This document shows positions 8,708 to 20,798 of a DNA stretch of 64,000 bases, piece by piece. The notes under the pieces were generated by a model. That model was not told the DNA's origin, did not search any database, and worked only from the letters and a program-made list of their open reading frames with translations. Each line of letters begins with the position of its first letter. Position 1 is the stretch's first letter. A program made the position numbers and the translations under genes. The DNA is from Pontederia crassipes. Lineage: Eukaryota; Streptophyta; Magnoliopsida; Commelinales; Pontederiaceae. The stretch lies in the NCBI GenBank assembly GCA_030549335.1, contig CM060198.1, positions 41,952,353 through 42,016,352 of the forward strand, in the 5' to 3' direction.

Positions 8708-11348
8708 TGATCACTATAGTCTTTTATCCCATTTTAGATGCATTTCACCCATATCGAGCCCCTAAATTGCTCAACTTTTGACCAATTATGTTTGAAATGC
8801 ATGGATTGTGATAACTAGTTGATCTTCCTCATTTTATACTTAATTCCATGTGCATAGAGGTTTTGAATTGCCAAAATCCATAAATATTTTAATTCTATGC
8901 CAAGTTATCATTTTTAGGACAAGTTATCACTCCTATATGCCAAGTTATCATTATTTTGAGTGAGCTGATTTGTAATGATTTTCTTGCCCTAAATTCATCA
9001 CTATCATGAATAAATCATATTTGGATGGTCATATCTCAACTTGTGCAAAATTATAAATTCATTTGAACAAGTTATCATTTTCTAATGCCAAGTTATCGTT
9101 AAAGGGCAAAACTATCATTTCGATTTGCAAAACTGTCAAATCTGCACAAAGGCCTTAGGCAATCATTATATTATTATCCTGACTCATTGCTGTTCAAATT
9201 TGATCATATTTGGATAACCACAACCAAAGTTATGACAAGTTATCATTTTTAAGGCAATCAAGTTATCATTTTGGCACCCAAGTTATCATTCCTATGAAAT
9301 CTTATTCATATTTGATTTCTGACTTCACTCACTTGCCACCCTAATCCATTTGATTCCTTCAATGCTCTGAACTACCCATATTTGGACATTTTCCAAGACA
9401 TATTCAAAGTTATCATTCCGAGTATTAATAAGTTATCATTTTTAACCTTAATTTGCAATTTTGCACAACACTAAATCCTACTTGATGTTTGAGCTGATCC
9501 TAGTGGCTTACCTCATCATTATTTGTTTATTTCTTATTTGAGGACTTTGATGTTTGGTGTTCTTTCTCTCCTAGTAGGTGAATGGAGCTGAAAAAGATTG
9601 GAAAAGCAAAGGGGGGACCACTTACTTTATGCTGCACAAAAGCTGTCACCGTAGCTAGATTTTCAAGCCCTGGATAGGTGGCTCACATCAGAGGCTAAGG
9701 AACATCTAGATGCTGATCTAAGGGTGATTAAAGGCCAGATATAAACTGAAGAAACCCTGGACTAGGGGAGGGGTGGTCGGCCATTGCAAGATTGGAGGAA
9801 GGCAGCAAGGGTTTGGAGCAAAGAGTTGGAGCTGAAGTGCTGCAAGGATACTTCTGGACAAGCTTGAATCCAAGATGATTTCCTTCTGCTCTTCACTATA
9901 TTTTGTATCAAACTTTGTAATTATGAGGAGCTAAACTCCATTTCTCCTAGGATAGGGTAGTAGTCTAGATTAATTGTGGATGGATATGGACATTTTTTAT
10001 TTCCTGCACTGATTTAACAATTTCTATTTTTTTGATTCTTGATTCTGCATTCAGAACTCATCTATTTCTATCCTATTCTTGGCATTGTATGATCTTGCTT
10101 ATTTCTACAACTAAGAGGTTGTTTTATGATCTGTTCTTGATTTAGAAATGAAACAAGAATCAATGACAAGTTCTAAGTCCAAATCTGATTTCCTGAATCT
10201 GATTTTTCCTGAATTCTGATTTCTAAATTGCCCAAATCTGTTTTCATCATTATGGATCCCTAATTGATTTATAACTGAGAGGTTACTTTCCTTCTTGTTC
10301 AGAAATAAATCAAGAGATAATGGTGTTTGCCATGTTTTAACCCTGAATTGTTGCAACTTTTCATTGCTGATTTGCAAATCTGATTTTTTTTTTCAAATCT
10401 ATTTTCCTGAAATTTCTGAAATCTGATTGCCATTGTTAAGTCCCACTTTAATCCACCATCGAGAGATGGTTTTAAGGCCTTCCTTGAGATTCAGAGATGA
10501 GCTAAGGAGCAATGACAAGTTCTGATTTCCCAAACTTGAGATTTTATACATATTGGTTCCAATTATCTAGTGTTAAGTGTGGACTTCATTTTTAATTGCA
10601 GCTGAGAGGTTGAATCAAAGTCCTCTTGTAGTTTAGAGATAAACCAAGGAACACTAGCATTAATATTGGATGGATTTCATCCCTGTTTAGTTGATTGAAG
10701 TATTCCTTTCATTTTCAAAGTGCAATCTAGAAGTTATCATTCAGGATTCTATTGAATTGCCAAAAAATTAGCAAAGTGACTTGGCTTGAACTTAATGATA
10801 ACTTGATTTTCAGTGGGGACACTCTTCTAATTCAACTTGGCTAACAATTATATGACAATATATTGTTTAGTTTAGGTCTAATTGAGCTGTGAAAACAGCC
10901 ATATTGAAGGTTGAATTGGATTTGACTAAAAAAATGATAACTTGTCCATTTCCATCCATAACTAATTTAGATGAACCCCAAATCCTAGGAGGACCTTCCT
11001 CATTGATAGATCAACCCTTTTAGACTCTAGATTAGCATTTACAATTTAGTTTAATTAACTTTTCAGCAATCTACAACAAGTTATCATTTTGCATTCCTAA
11101 AAGAAAAAGAAATTTGTTTTCACTTCCTTTAAAAAATCTATTTTTGCAACTTTAAATAGGATTAGTCTAAATTGTTTTTAGGTAGTCTAGGACTTCAAAT
11201 CACTATGGATATGACATTTAGGGTTACTACAATGGACCTGTGCACTGCAGTAGAGAGTGAGTTAGGGAGTTGAAACAAAAATTGAAAAAAAATGACTTTT
11301 GACCCAAAAATCAGCAAGTTATCACTAAACCTCCCAATATCACTATCA
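8708..11348 (+). repeat. 3' LTR of A1 (2641 bp)
   Basis: It begins TGATCACTATAG and ends CACTATCA. The upstream part (8880-9440) holds about ten copies of AAGTTATCA or one-base variants. TATA-like GATATAAAC lies at 9738-9746. The rest repeats the leader hairpins seen in the 5' LTR. LTRs of 2.5-2.8 kb are unusually long. Confidence 0.93.
9738..9746 (+). promoter_or_regulatory. TATA-like box of A1 3' LTR
   Basis: GATATAAAC, identical to 264-272 in the 5' LTR, stands downstream of the AAGTTATCA-rich stretch. Confidence 0.5.
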
Positions 11349-12340
11349 GAGGTGTTTCTATTATAGGACTTAAGTTCTTTACTTCAAATGATATGAGTAT
11401 AACCGAATGAATTCTCCTTCACGTGTGTGTATGGTCAACATGATGGGGGAAGATACTCGACTTTCCTGCGATACTCTCGTGCTCACGAGAAGTCTATGTT
11501 GCACACGTGAAAGGGTTTATAAAACTGGTGCAATTGTCACTCTCGCTTCTGGTACTCCAGTTTACAACTCGAGCTCTCATTTCTTGGACATGAGCCAAGG
11601 TCTCGTGACAACTGAGTATTTGAGCATTCAAGAGAAATACACTGAAGGTGAGACAACTACGATCAGCTTGCACTTGCCTTAGTGGAATATAGACAACCGT
11701 CCTGGATAGAATGCAGGGAACTAAGATGTCATCGAGGCTTTTTAGATGATTTAAGGGGGAGAGAAAGATTGATTCAAAAATACAGTTCAGGATTACTGAG
11801 AGTTCTTTTAAATATAACTCATTCATCATCCGCCCTCTCGGGTCGCCGACGACAAAGGATGATTAGAAGTATTCCCTCATGGGCAGAAGCTCCCATAATA
11901 ATAAAAGAATCGAAAGTAGCAATGGAGAGAAAGAATCACATGCACACACTTCAAACACGTCTATGATAATCTGAGTCCCTAGCTCAATACGATCATTTAT
12001 TGCCGGAATCTCATAATGCAAGCAACCCTCTCGGGTCTCAGGTTCAAAGACGCACAAGTGTCTGCTGTTTGTCCGAAGGCCTTTGTTATAGTCGTGAAGC
12101 AGATCGTTTCCCATGAATGTAGAGACTGGTGTATGGTGTCTGGTCGCTCTACCCCATCCGCTGAGCTTGTCGACTTCTTGCAAGGACACTTATCTTTTCA
12201 AGCAGTATTGCTAGCAGATGAATACAAATGATATGTAAATAAGTTTGATGTGGAGAAGGTTTAAACATATTGAATTGGCGCTATGCATGCATTTGCAAAA
12301 GGGGATAATCATGTCATAGTTGTTGAATACATGTGAAATA
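11349..12340. other. Unassigned sequence, possibly an old LTR
   Basis: No recognisable protein occurs on either strand; the short open frames do not resemble known families. The stretch is less AT-rich than its neighbours and repeats CTCTCG-type words (for example ATACTCTCG, CCCTCTCGGGTC twice). The same kind of word recurs in the family B LTRs at 20200-20340 and 37780-37950, so a relative of that LTR is possible. The CACTA element inserted at its right side, and about 30 bases of it continue after 13895. Confidence 0.35.
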
Positions 12341-13892
12341 CACTACAACAATATTGCGATTTTGCGACGGATCAATCCGTCGCAAAACCTCCGAAATCCG
12401 TTGCAAATATGTCTTTGCGACGGATTTTTTGACAGATAGGGGTTAGTTGGAAATTTTGTCGTCACAAAATATTTTTGACGGTCCTCAAACATCCCTTCGA
12501 CAATTTTGACGGACGTTTGCGATGGAAAAATGGCTTTCAAAATTTTTGAAGGCTAAAATCCGTCGAAAGTTACTAGGGGAGGATAGCCTTCAGAACTTTC
12601 AACGGATTTGGTCGTCGAAAGCTCCTAACCCAGCTGTTGAAGCCGGCCGGCACCGGAGGAAGGAGTGTTGACCCCTTCGCAACTTTACACGAATTTTGAC
12701 GGGTTTCCTGCCGATAGTTCCGATGGGAGGACTCCCGTTGAAGCCTTGATGGGTCGCACCCGTCAAACAGGCGTACTCCCGTAGAAGGCTTCATTGGGTG
12801 TATTCCCATCAAAGCCTTCGACGGGCGTACTCCCGGCACTGACGGAATGCGATGGATTTGTCCGTCGAAAAGTTTTTTAAAATACAAAAAAATTAGGCCG
12901 CCTGCTGCCGGATTGGCGCTGGCCTTCGAAATTATCGGTAATGTCAAAGGCCGTTTTCTTCAATAATTACCTATGGGTAATGTCCTTCACAATTACCGAT
13001 GGGTAATGTCCTTCAAAATTATCAACGGATAGTGTCCTTCACAATTACCGACGGGTGATATCCTTCATAATTACCAATGAGTAATATCCTTCATAATTAC
13101 CGATGGGTAATGTCTTTCACAATTACCCACGGGTAATATCCTTCATAATTACCGATGGATACTAAATCTTTCGGTAATTTCAAAGGCACCATTCTTCGGT
13201 AAATAAAATAGTATATTATTATAATATATATTATCGAAGGATAATGTCTTCGAAATTACCATTGGATGCAAATCCTTCAATAATTTTGATGGCATTTTCC
13301 TTCATAATTATCGATGAGTAATGTCCTTCGAAATTACCGATGAATGCTAAATTCTTCGATAATTTCAAAGGCACCATCCTTCGGTAAATAAAATAATAAT
13401 ATATTATTAATGTTTATAATATACATAATATTACTAATGATTGTAATTATATATATTAATACATATAATTAATATCACTACATATTCTATTATTAATGTT
13501 TAATAACAATATTAATAACAACTTATACTATTTTAATTACCGAAGGATGCAAATCCTTCAGTAATTTCGAAGGCATTTTCCTCGAAGGCACTATCCTTCA
13601 GCAAATAAAATAATATTACATTACATTAAATATTACATATATATTGTTATAAATACAATTACCGACGGGTATTTCCTTCGAAATTACTGACGGATGTAAA
13701 TCCTTCGGTAATTTCGAAGGCTATACCCTTCGGTAATTTGGCGATGGGGTTTTTCGTCCGTAATAACGAAGGCCGTTTTGGCCTTTAGTAATTCGGAAGG
13801 AGTTTCATATCCGTCGCAATTGCCGTCAATAAATGAGAAGGATTCATTTCCTTCAAAAATGTCCGTCGCAAATTCGCCATTTTCTTGTAGTG
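12341..13892. mobile_element. Non-autonomous CACTA DNA transposon (1552 bp)
   Basis: The left end is CACTACAACAATATTGCGA. The right end, read on the other strand, is CACTACAAGAAAATGGCGAA. Both continue into TTTGCGACGGA. A 3-bp duplication ATA flanks it (12338-12340 and 13893-13895). There is no transposase, so it would need one supplied in trans. The body consists of subterminal words: CCGTCGAAA and CGTCGCAAA near the ends, then ATTACC-GATG-GGTAAT units, then CCTTCGGTAATTTCGAAGG-like palindromes. AT-rich spacers lie at 13200-13240 and 13390-13540. Confidence 0.92.
12961..13165. repeat. Tandem ~26-bp palindromic units inside the CACTA element
   Basis: About eight units of the form ATTACCGATGGGTAAT followed by GTCCTTCACA vary mainly at C/T and G/A positions. 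The core ATTACC-GATG-GGTAAT is an inverted repeat. Subterminal repeats of CACTA elements are known binding sites for their own transposition proteins. Confidence 0.85.
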
Positions 13893-13924
13893 ATAGTAGT
13901 GTAAATGTATACCTTAATTCTCCA

Positions 13925-14975
13925 CATCAGCTGTTGTGAGTGCTTTTTTAGCGTATTGAAAGCTTTCAATCAATCCCCATCAAATACAAAGTCAGATTCA
14001 TTGGACAGGAGCTTTATCAAAGGCCTTGCAATGAGTGAGAAATCCTTAATAAATTGACGGTAGAATCCGGCATGTCCAAGGAAACTTCTAGATCCCTTGA
14101 TATTAGAGGGTGGGGGTAATTTCTCTATAAATTTTGTCTTGGCTTTGTCAACTTCAATGCGCTTGCCAGAGACAATATGTCCCAACACTATACCTTCTCG
14201 CACCATGAAGTGGCATTTCTCCCAATTCAGTACTAAATTAGTTTCAGCACATCTTTGTAATACTTTGCAAAGGTTGTTCAAGTAGTCTTCAAATGAGGTT
14301 TCGTATACTGAGAAGTCGTCCATGAAAATCTCCATGATTTCTTCAATAAATTAGAAAAAATAGACATCATGCACCTTTGAAAACTTGCGGGAGCATTGCA
14401 CAATCCGAAAGACATTCTTCTATAGGCAAAGGTCCTATATGGACATGTAAAAGTAGTCTTTTCCTGATCACCTGGATTGATGGAAATCTAAAGAAATCCA
14501 GAGAATCTATCTAGGTAGCAGAAATAAGAATGATTCGCAAGTCTTTCAAGCATTTGATCAATGAAAGGAAGGGGGAAATGATCCTTTCGAGTGGCCTTGT
14601 TCAACTTCCTAAAGTCAATGCACATTCTCCATCCTATGATACTGCCTTTCTTTGGTACGACCTGCACGGGGCTTACCCATTGACTATCCGAAATTGGGTA
14701 AATAATTCCTGCATCCAGTAGCTTTATTACTTCCTTCTTCACAACTTCTTTCATTGATGGGTTGAGTCCCCTTTGTCCCTCAATAGATGTTTTCAAATCT
14801 TTCTCCATGGGAATATGATGCATGCAAATGGAGGGAATGATTCCTTTAAGATCATCGAGGGTATATCCTATAACATGCTTATAAGATTTGAACTTGGCGA
14901 GTAGAATTTAGAGCTGGTTTGACTCTAAATTTGCATTGACAATAACCGGGTAGGTAGTCTTCTCCTAGGAATTCA
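13925..14975 (-). pseudogene. pol: Reverse transcriptase relic of B1
   Basis: The open part 14823-14488 reads WVSPVQVVPKKGS, then directly GWRMCIDFRKLNKATRKDHF. The stretch that separates these in A1 (about 18 residues) is deleted. A broken link with CMMSIF-like residues follows. The part 14335-13970 has the catalytic FMDDFSVYE, LNWEKCHFMVREG and FLGHAGFYRQFI. The homology ends near 13925, where unrelated sequence begins. The protease-RT linker, with stops, occupies ~14825-15140. Confidence 0.88.
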
Positions 14976-15139
14976 TATATGTGGGGCAACTTCTTCAACT
15001 TAGTTTTGGTTGTTTCTTTGAACTACGTTCCGAGGTTGGCTTTCTTGTATACTACCGAAAGATTGAAATTGTGCTGGCAGCATACAACAAGTTATAAATC
15101 TGGCTTCCTCTTCATACCATAGTGATGATTATTGTGCTC

Positions 15140-16068
15140 CAAGAGAAATTTCTAATGGATTAGATATGTGGATGACAGATGCTACTTTCTGACTTATGGG
15201 ATCCACTTGCTCAGTCTGGAAGTGGTATTCCATATTCAGGCATTTAATAATCTAATTCAGCCGAAACTCCACAATGTCATCACCAATTTAAAATGTAAGG
15301 TGATCTTTTTGACATCAATTACAATTCTTGTAGTACCTAAAAAAGGTCTTCTCAAAAGAATGAGAGTTTGATTGTCTTCTTCCATATCAAAACTAGGAAG
15401 TCAGCTGTTATGTAGAAGTTTCCTATTTTAATTGGTATGTCTTCCAAAATTCCTTTTGATGGATCGATTGGAGAGACATATTGGTGGGTTTAATATCACC
15501 CATTTCAAGTTTTTTGCACAACGAAGGGATAAGACTTATAGAGGCTCCCAAGTCACACAAGGCTCTCTGAATTCTTCGGTTACATATCTCACATGGTATA
15601 GAGAAACTTCCAAGATCCTTAAGTTTTGGAGGCAATTATTTTGCATAATTGCATTGGCCTCAACTATCAGTGCTACTATTTCATTCTCTTGGATTCTCCT
15701 CTTCTTTGATAGGATGTCCTTGAGAAATTTGGCATAAGCTGACACCTCCTGGATGGCTTCAATAAGAGGCACATTAATGTAGAGCTTCTTTAAAATTTTA
15801 AGGAATTTGACAAACTGTTGGTCTTGTCGGCTTTTTTCAAGAGCTTTAGGAAATGGTAGTCATGGAAAGTAGTTGGAAAGATCTTCTAAAGTTTTCGATC
15901 GTTTGGTTTCTTTTTGCTCTTTTAGTTCAGCATCTGACTGGGCTACTTCTTCTTGCCTCAGGATTTCCTTATCTTTTGGTCCTAAAGTATCCACTCTTGA
16001 CCTTTTTATATCTACAATCGTTCTCCCACTCCTCAATGTCGCAGTTTGGACTTGCTCTTTCGGATTCT
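15140..16068 (-). pseudogene. Protease region and gag-protease linker of B1
   Basis: The start at 16068 reads QNPKEQV and LRSGR, the linker conserved in A1 and A5. The frame passes through ARQDQQ-like sequence near 15800 and the segment AIQEVSAYAKFLKDILSKKR (15772-15536). A one-base change of frame leads to CEICNRRIQRALCDLGAS with the active-site motif. The end near 15140 is badly decayed. Several stops and frameshifts make it non-functional. Confidence 0.85.
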
Positions 16069-16077
16069 GTTATGATT

Positions 16078-19056
16078 ATGTTCACCTGGTCGGATCGACC
16101 CAGTGGACCCAATGACCCAACCCGATGATAATGATATTATGAAGTGTAGTGATAACTTGCTGAAATTTTGGTCAGATTTGAAATTTTCCAATTTTTGATT
16201 TAACTCCCTAAACTCACTCTCTACTGCAAGTGCACAGGTCAATATAGTAGACTCAAGTGTCGTATCCATAGTGATTTGAAGGCTAAAGACTCCCTAAACT
16301 AACCTAGACTAGCCCTAGACTAAGTGGTAAAAATAGGAAATTAAAGGAAAGTGAAAACATATTTTTCAAAGTGGCAAAATAATAAGTATTTTTGGTGTTT
16401 TGATAATAGAAATGAACTGAGATCTAATTACTGAATTGAGGTCTAAAAAGGGTTTGTCAATCAATGGAAAGGTTCTCCCAGGAGTTGGGGTTCATCTAAT
16501 TCAGTTATGGATGAAATGGAAAATTTTAACAATTTTAAATCAAATCTGATTCAACCTAATGTATAGCTGCTCTCACAGCTTAATTAATCCAAAACTAATA
16601 ATTATATTCTCATATAAATGTTAGCTAGGTTGAATTAGATAAGGATCCCCACTAAATATCAAGTTATCATTAAGCACATGCACAAGTGCCTCACTGATTT
16701 TTCCATTTCCTTTTAGATTTTGGCAATTTCAGTTTGGCACATAAGCAAACAAGCATTCACATATCAAGTAATCAGGAATGTAATGAATCCAATCCTAAGG
16801 CTAATGCTTCTTGGTTTATCTCTAAACAACAAGGGGATTTTAAATCAGCCTCTCAGCTGCAAATTGAAATGAAATCCACATTAGCACTAATGGATTGGGT
16901 AAAATCAACACATATCACACATGGGAATTCAGCACATACTATTGCTTCTTGGTCCATCTCTGAACATCAAGAAAACCCTAAGTTAACTTCTCAGTGGATG
17001 ATGGAATCAGGGGTCTTACAACAGCAAGGCAGATTCCACAAAATTCAGGAAATCAGAATTTGAAAATTCAGAAATCAGCACTGAAATCTGCAACAATTCA
17101 GGGATTAAAACCTTAGAAATACCATTATCTCTTGATTCATTTCTGAACAAGAATGAAACCATAAAGCAACCTCTCAGTTGTTAATACAATTAGGGCTCCA
17201 CAATGATAAAAATATTTCCAATGAATTCAGGAATCATGGAAAACAAATTTCAGAAATAAGTGAATCAGATTCCTAATTGGGGATTGAACCTAGAAACTTG
17301 CAATTGGTTCTTGATTCATTTCTGAACAAAGAGTAGATCAAAGGACAACCTCTCAGTTGTAAATACAAGTAGGACCTCACAATGTCAAGATTAGATCCAT
17401 TGAAATCAGAAAATGCAAAAAACAGAAATCAGAATTTCAAAAACAGAAATCAGAACTTGATATTAGTGCAGGAAATCAGATTAGTTCTTCATCCATCCAC
17501 AACTAAATTAGACTACTACCCTATCCTAGGAGAGCTGAGATTTAGCTCATTATAGTTACAAGAATGAACACAAAATAAATTAATAAGCTAATACAAATCA
17601 TCCTGAACAATAATGATAAAGAGGTTGTCGACAATATCAGGAATTCAACAGCTCTTTAACTCCTTCTCCTTGCTTCCTTGGTGCCCAAACCCTACAATTC
17701 AGCAGCCCCCCTCTTCCATCCAGATTCTACATCTTATATATGACTCTTGTCCACCCTTGGATGCAGAAAAATGTTCCATTCCCCTCTGATTATGCCAAGT
17801 GTCCTGGTCCAGAAATAATGGCAGGTGCAGCAGCTTTAGGACAGCCAAAAAGCAAGTGGTCCCCCCTCCATTTCTAGCCTGATTCAGCCTTGTAACACCT
17901 GCTAGGGGAGCCAAAACAACCAGCATCAAAGCCCTTAAATAGAAATTAAACAAGTGTGGATTAGGACAGCAAACATATCAGCTGAATAATCAAGTATGGA
18001 TAAGGTTTACACCAAAATGATAACTTGCTGTCTAGATTGATAACTTATGCACAAAAAATGATAACTTGTCCAAATTAGATTGTGGCTATCTAGATGTGAT
18101 TAGTTCAGGGTGGCAAGGAGTTTAGGATAACAATTAGATAATTATCTAATGTTGTTGCAGAAATAATAACCTTACACACTGAAATGACAATTTTGCCCCA
18201 AAAATGATAACTTTGCACAAAGAATGAAAACTTTTGAAATGGGATGATTACTTTGCACAAATTGAACAATGAACATCCAAATATGATTAATTCATAATGG
18301 CAATGGATTTAGGGCAAGATAACCACTAGAAATCAGCTCAATTAGTAAATTGATAACTTCATGACTTGGAATGATAACTTGCCCAAAAAGTGATAACTTG
18401 GCATAGAATTCATAACTTTATGGATTTTAGCAATTCAGAACCTCTATACACATGGAATTAAGTGTAAAATGAGGATGATCAGCTGGCTATCACAATCTAT
18501 TGCATTCCATACATAATTGGCCAAAAGTAAGGCAAAATGAGGGCTCGATAAGGGTAAAATGAATGGAAAATGGAGTAAAAACTTAATATGATCAGCTAGT
18601 GATCACCCGACCTGACCTAGGTTCGGTCGGGTGAAGTCACTGGTTGGGTCGGACCCGACCCAACCCGACCACCCTTTTAGAAATCCCAACCCGAGTGGAC
18701 CCGACCCGACCTGAAGACCTGAGCATATATTTATTTATTTTTTAATTTTTTTACATTTTAAAATTAATTTTAATCCTATATTCAATTTAAAATGTTAAAA
18801 AATATTAAAATAAAATGTTTTAAGTATGAAAATAATATTTAAATATTTAAAAAACCTATTTTATACTTTAAAATAAATATTAAATAATATTTTTTATATT
18901 AAATAATATAAAAATAGTAAGAAAAAAATTAAAAATAAAAGAAAAATGGTGGTCGGGGGATTTGCCTCTTCAAGGAGGCTCGACCCGACCCGACCCGACA
19001 CAAACCGACCAAATTTGAGCAGGTTGGGTCGGGTTTGTTCACGGGTCGGGTTCCTA
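16078..19056. mobile_element. hAT-like non-autonomous element, split by solo LTR A2
   Basis: GTTATGATT is duplicated on both sides (16069-16077 and 19057-19065), which fits the 8-bp duplications of hAT transposons. With the element removed, the B1 reading joins as GQ, a stop, then QNPKEQ, as expected from A1. The element's own sequence, about 500 bases without A2, has ends made of GGGTCGGGT and CCGACCCGAC words and a very AT-rich middle (18720-18940). It has no transposase. Terminal repeats are imperfect, so the family assignment rests mainly on the duplication and the word content. Confidence 0.75.
16126..18605 (-). repeat. Solo LTR A2 (2480 bp)
   Basis: On the minus strand it begins TGATCACTAGCTGATCA and ends ATCATTATCA. 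It is flanked by CCCGA on both sides (16121-16125 and 18606-18610). There is no internal region, so recombination between two LTRs probably removed it. Leader hairpin repeats lie at 16740-17360 and TGATAACTT words at 18010-18420. TTAATATGATC at the right end belongs to the family A start. Confidence 0.93.
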
Positions 19057-19065
19057 GTTATGATT

Positions 19066-20055
19066 GTCCTGGTAGAATTCCAAGTTGTTTTGAGGATGAT
19101 GCAGTATGTTGAGCTATCTGTGTCTCAAGCAACTTGCTGTGGATAGAGAGACTTTCGATCTTCTCGAACATCTTTTGCATGAGACTATCTTGTTTAGGCA
19201 CGTAGTTCTCCATCATTGATTCGAGCTTGCTTGATGAGGATTGTCCCTGATCAACAGACGGGGTCTGAGGTTGTACCCTTTGATTAGCCTGTTCTGCAAA
19301 GTAGAGGCTTGAGCTCGTTGATAATTGTACCTATAATAAACTTAGGATTACTTTTCCAGCCAGGGTTGAGTGTATTAGAATAGGGGTCATTGTTCGAAGG
19401 ATATGACCTGACTACATTTGCTTGATATTGATGGCTTTATTGTTTCAGTAACTCGCAATGTATAGAAATGTGACCAGATGAACTGCATATCTCACAGCAT
19501 CTAGATATCATGTTGATAGCAGGTGTGGCTTCATTAAGTCTGAGTCAACTAATGGCTTTTTGAACTATGTACTCCACTTTGAAAGAGAAATCCTCACCAT
19601 CTAAGCGTGTTTGAGTAGATGCAACACATTCAATGGACCTTGAATGAGATAGGAAATGTTGATTTTTTGCTATCTCTTCAATGAGTTGATAGGCTTCATC
19701 GACATTTTTCTGTATAAAAACACCATCGGCAGCATTGTCAAGTGTCATCTTAGAAGCATAATTTAGCCCACTGTGAAAAGATTGAACTAAGATCCACTTG
19801 CTCAGACCATGGTGAGGACATAACCTTAATAATGCTTTGAATCTTTGCCATGCTTCATAAAGAGTTTCTTGATCTTTTTGGACAAATCCAACGAGTTGAT
19901 TTATGATCTTGATTGTCTTACTTGAAGAAATGTATTCGGATAGAAAGGCTTTCATCAATTGCTCCCAAGTAGTTAACTCTCTCGGTTCAAGAGATTGCAG
20001 TCATTGTTTGACCTTTCCTCTTAGTGAAAAGGAAAAAACTCTCAATCCGAGTGCT
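19066..20055 (-). pseudogene. gag: gag relic of B1
   Basis: Part 19958-19545 reads as the gag core: LFPF-type residues upstream, then FLSEYISSSKT, LLRLCPHHGLSKW, DEAYQLIEEIAKNQHFL. It matches the A1 gag in order and spacing. The upstream part LRVFSFSLRGKVKQ with a stop ends near 20055, where the LTR relic begins, so the N-terminal third is lost. The downstream part to 19066 is a decayed zinc knuckle and linker up to the hAT-like insertion. Confidence 0.85.
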
Positions 20056-20798
20056 GATAGTTAGGAATCAAGCCGATAGTAGGTAGATTAGGAATGATAA
20101 TTAATTAATCTCTCAACTTGATTATTAAGAAAAGTGATCTATCAATTCTTCTGAACATTTTAAATCAAGATCCTAGTCTTAGTCAAAACTTAATCCAAGA
20201 CAACCAAGATCATTGCGGGCTCTCGCCTCACAATGTGATAAGGTAGACGTCTCGGCCGTTTCAGGAATAGAAAGACTCGTTAAAAAGAATGCAATTGCAA
20301 ATTGTTTTAAAGTAACGCCATCCCTTCTCTCGAATAAGATAGAGTATGAATAAACGAAGATCTCCCAATCTATAAAAGTTAAGCACGATTAAACCATTCA
20401 CAATGTAGCTTAAAACAATGGATACGACTATTAAAAAGGAATCAAGCAACAATAGCAACACAATTTACACCACAAGGAATGAGAGTTCCTAGCCGAGCAT
20501 CGACATACACAAAATAAAAGTTTCTTTCATGTTTTTCTTCCAAAAACTATGATCCTCCTCTCTTCGATCTTCCTCTTCATCATTGTCCTCCCTCTCCAGC
20601 TTCCCCCATTTTCCTCACTCTCCCCTGAAATTCAAAAATCAAATAAAGTAGTTATAACCATAGGGACTTGTTCAAAAAGGCCAAACAATAATCAACATTT
20701 CATAATTAAATAGAGTTTTCATGCAAAGGTGGCAAAATTGATATCTAGATTATTGATAAAGATGAGTAAAATAAGAGGTGATGAGTGACCCATCCTTC
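20056..20798 (-). repeat. LTR relic of family B (B1 5' LTR, partial)
   Basis: It matches the B2 LTR in several blocks: GAGCTCTCGC-TCACAATGT, CATGCAAAGGTGGCA near the right end, and GTAAAATAAGAGGTGAT at the terminus. It is about 740 bp against about 1118 bp for the B2 LTR. The primer site is missing between it and gag. It joins the unrelated F fragment at 20799. Confidence 0.75.

Larger units (their letters stand above)
1..11348 (+). mobile_element. Athila-type Ty3/gypsy LTR retrotransposon A1 (left end outside window)
   Basis: The order is 5' LTR, tRNA-Asp primer site, gag, protease, RT, RNase H, integrase, non-coding spacer, polypurine tract and 3' LTR. Base 1 aligns with base ~9474 of the 3' LTR, so about 770 bases of the 5' LTR lie outside the window. 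The LTR runs from TG (8708) to CA (11348). The integrase and RT motifs and the Asp primer site are typical of the Athila lineage. Every polyprotein domain carries stops or frameshifts, so this copy is not autonomous. The candidate target duplication on the right is GAGGT (11349-11353); its partner is not in the window. Confidence 0.95.
13925..20798 (-). mobile_element. Old Athila-type element B1, truncated and twice interrupted
   Basis: Read on the minus strand it has part of a 5' LTR (20056-20798), gag, protease and RT. It then stops at about 13925 in the RT-RNase H connection, so RNase H, integrase and the 3' LTR are missing. The primer site and the gag start are deleted as well. A hAT-like element split the gag-protease junction. 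Coding similarity to B2 is closer than to A1, and the LTR relic matches the B2 LTR. Confidence 0.85.

Noticed and set aside
16078..19056. Clear terminal inverted repeats for the hAT-like element
   Set aside because: TGTTCAC-GGTCGG occurs at both ends but in the same orientation. I rely on the target duplication and the restored reading frame instead.
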